DNA from: Eudoraea sp.
Lineage (GTDB): Bacteria; Bacteroidota; Bacteroidia; Flavobacteriales; Flavobacteriaceae
Reading direction: 5' to 3'
Length of the DNA stretch: 6,120 nt
Assembly (NCBI GenBank): GCA_013041785.1
Contig: JABDRK010000272.1
Span: forward strand, 1-6,120
Below the pieces are notes generated by a model that saw only the letters and a program-made list of their open reading frames with translations, did not search any database and had not been told where the DNA came from. A program made the translations under genes and the position numbers. This document shows, piece after piece, positions 5,517 to 6,120 of the stretch (its first letter is position 1; the number at the start of each line of letters is the position of its first letter).

Positions 5517-6120
5517 TTAATGGAAACCCCCGGCCTCTTCTTTGGTAGCTTTATACTTTATAATGCCGTTGGCTACAACGGTGGCAATAATTACCAGGGC
5601 CCCCAGATAAAACAGAATATTCATCTTTTCGCTCTCACCAAAAATAAAAAAGGCCAGCAGGATCCCATATACCGGTTCCATATTTATGGTTAACATTACT
5701 GTATACGGGCTTACGAAGCGCATTACCTTAACCGAAGCAATAAAGGCAAATGCAGTACACACAGAAGCCAGGACCATCAGGTAGATCCAATCCATGGTTG
5801 CCATATTGAAAAAGGCAGCATCAAATTCGTTTTGTATCCCCAGTACAAGGGAAAGGAATAGGGCACCAAAGGACAATTCATAAAAGGAAATGGTGGCAGG
5901 CTTATGCACTTTAATCAATTGCCCGTTGATGAGTGTAAACACGGCCCCCAGGAAAGCCGATACCAGGGCGAGCAAAATACCAAAACCATATTCGGTATTT
6001 ACATTGTAGATTAGCAACAGTCCCAGGATCACCAAAACTCCAAAAAATAGTTCGTACGGAATAAACCTGCGCCCATACCAAACTGGCTCCAACAAGGCAG
6101 TAAAAAGGGCACCTGTCGAC
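5517..6120 (-). CDS. EamA/DMT-family membrane permease (5' part beyond the window)
   Basis: The frame is open from the window edge at 6120 to a TAA at 5517-5519, giving 200 visible residues. DMT permeases of this type are usually about 300 residues with ten transmembrane helices in two EamA repeats, so roughly the first third is missing. The visible part starts at the end of the first repeat (TGALFTALLEPVWYGRRFIP then a helix near GVLVILGLLLIY). It contains a complete second repeat, with helices around GILLALVSAFLGAVFTLI, LSFGALFLSLVLGI, WIYLMVLASVCTAFAF, VMLTINMEPVYGILLAFF and FYLGALVIIATVVANGII. The second repeat has its own NMEPVYGILLAFFIFGE, echoing the LEPV of the first. The tail is charged (KYKATKEEAGGFH) and likely cytoplasmic. 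A TTG at 6093-6095 is an internal leucine codon, not a start. Family members export amino acids or other metabolites; this substrate is unknown. Confidence 0.88.
   Translation of the reverse strand, partial: STGALFTALLEPVWYGRRFIPYELFFGVLVILGLLLIYNVNTEYGFGILLALVSAFLGAVFTLINGQLIKVHKPATISFYELSFGALFLSLVLGIQNEFDAAFFNMATMDWIYLMVLASVCTAFAFIASVKVMRFVSPYTVMLTINMEPVYGILLAFFIFGESEKMNILFYLGALVIIATVVANGIIKYKATKEEAGGFH

Noticed and set aside
6093..6095. TTG as the start codon of the EamA permease
   Set aside because: The frame stays open to the window edge and the upstream residues (TGALFTAL) continue the conserved EamA sequence, so the TTG is an internal leucine.

Overview
The window looks like chromosomal core DNA from a member of the Bacteroidota, most probably a marine Flavobacteriaceae species. 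The DnaB, AccA and 'asparagine synthetase B'-like proteins read as typical flavobacterial versions. Start codons lack good Shine-Dalgarno sequences. Several intergenic gaps carry the Bacteroidota -7 promoter motif TAnnTTTG. This assignment rests on recognition of protein style and promoters, not on a database search.

Layout from left to right. Positions 1-48 are the last 15 codons of a plus-strand gene, followed by a strong intrinsic terminator. Next is a minus-strand yjbQ gene (191-613), divergent from a plus-strand Cof-type HAD phosphatase gene (700-1503). The two share an 86-bp gap that appears to hold two back-to-back promoters. The phosphatase gene ends 3 bp from the stop codon of a long minus-strand series that fills the rest of the window. 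In transcription order, right to left, that series is: an EamA/DMT-family membrane permease cut by the window edge (5517-6120), accA (4525-5478), dnaB (2807-4354) and a secreted protein of the family usually named 'asparagine synthetase B' in flavobacteria (1507-2757).

The genes are mainly housekeeping. AccA is the alpha subunit of the acetyl-CoA carboxyltransferase that feeds fatty-acid synthesis. DnaB is the replicative helicase. YjbQ and the HAD phosphatase are small metabolic enzymes with loosely known substrates. accA and dnaB each have a plausible promoter of their own just upstream, so the minus-strand series is probably not a single operon. The asnB-like gene follows dnaB closely and is probably co-transcribed with it.

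I see no mobile element, CRISPR array, RNA gene or obvious new multi-gene system. No stretch longer than 170 bp lacks a gene. The points most worth a second look are the SSB-like acidic C-terminus of DnaB, the doubtful name and possible glutamine-amidotransferase-like fold of the asnB-like protein, and the compact divergent promoter region between yjbQ and the HAD gene.
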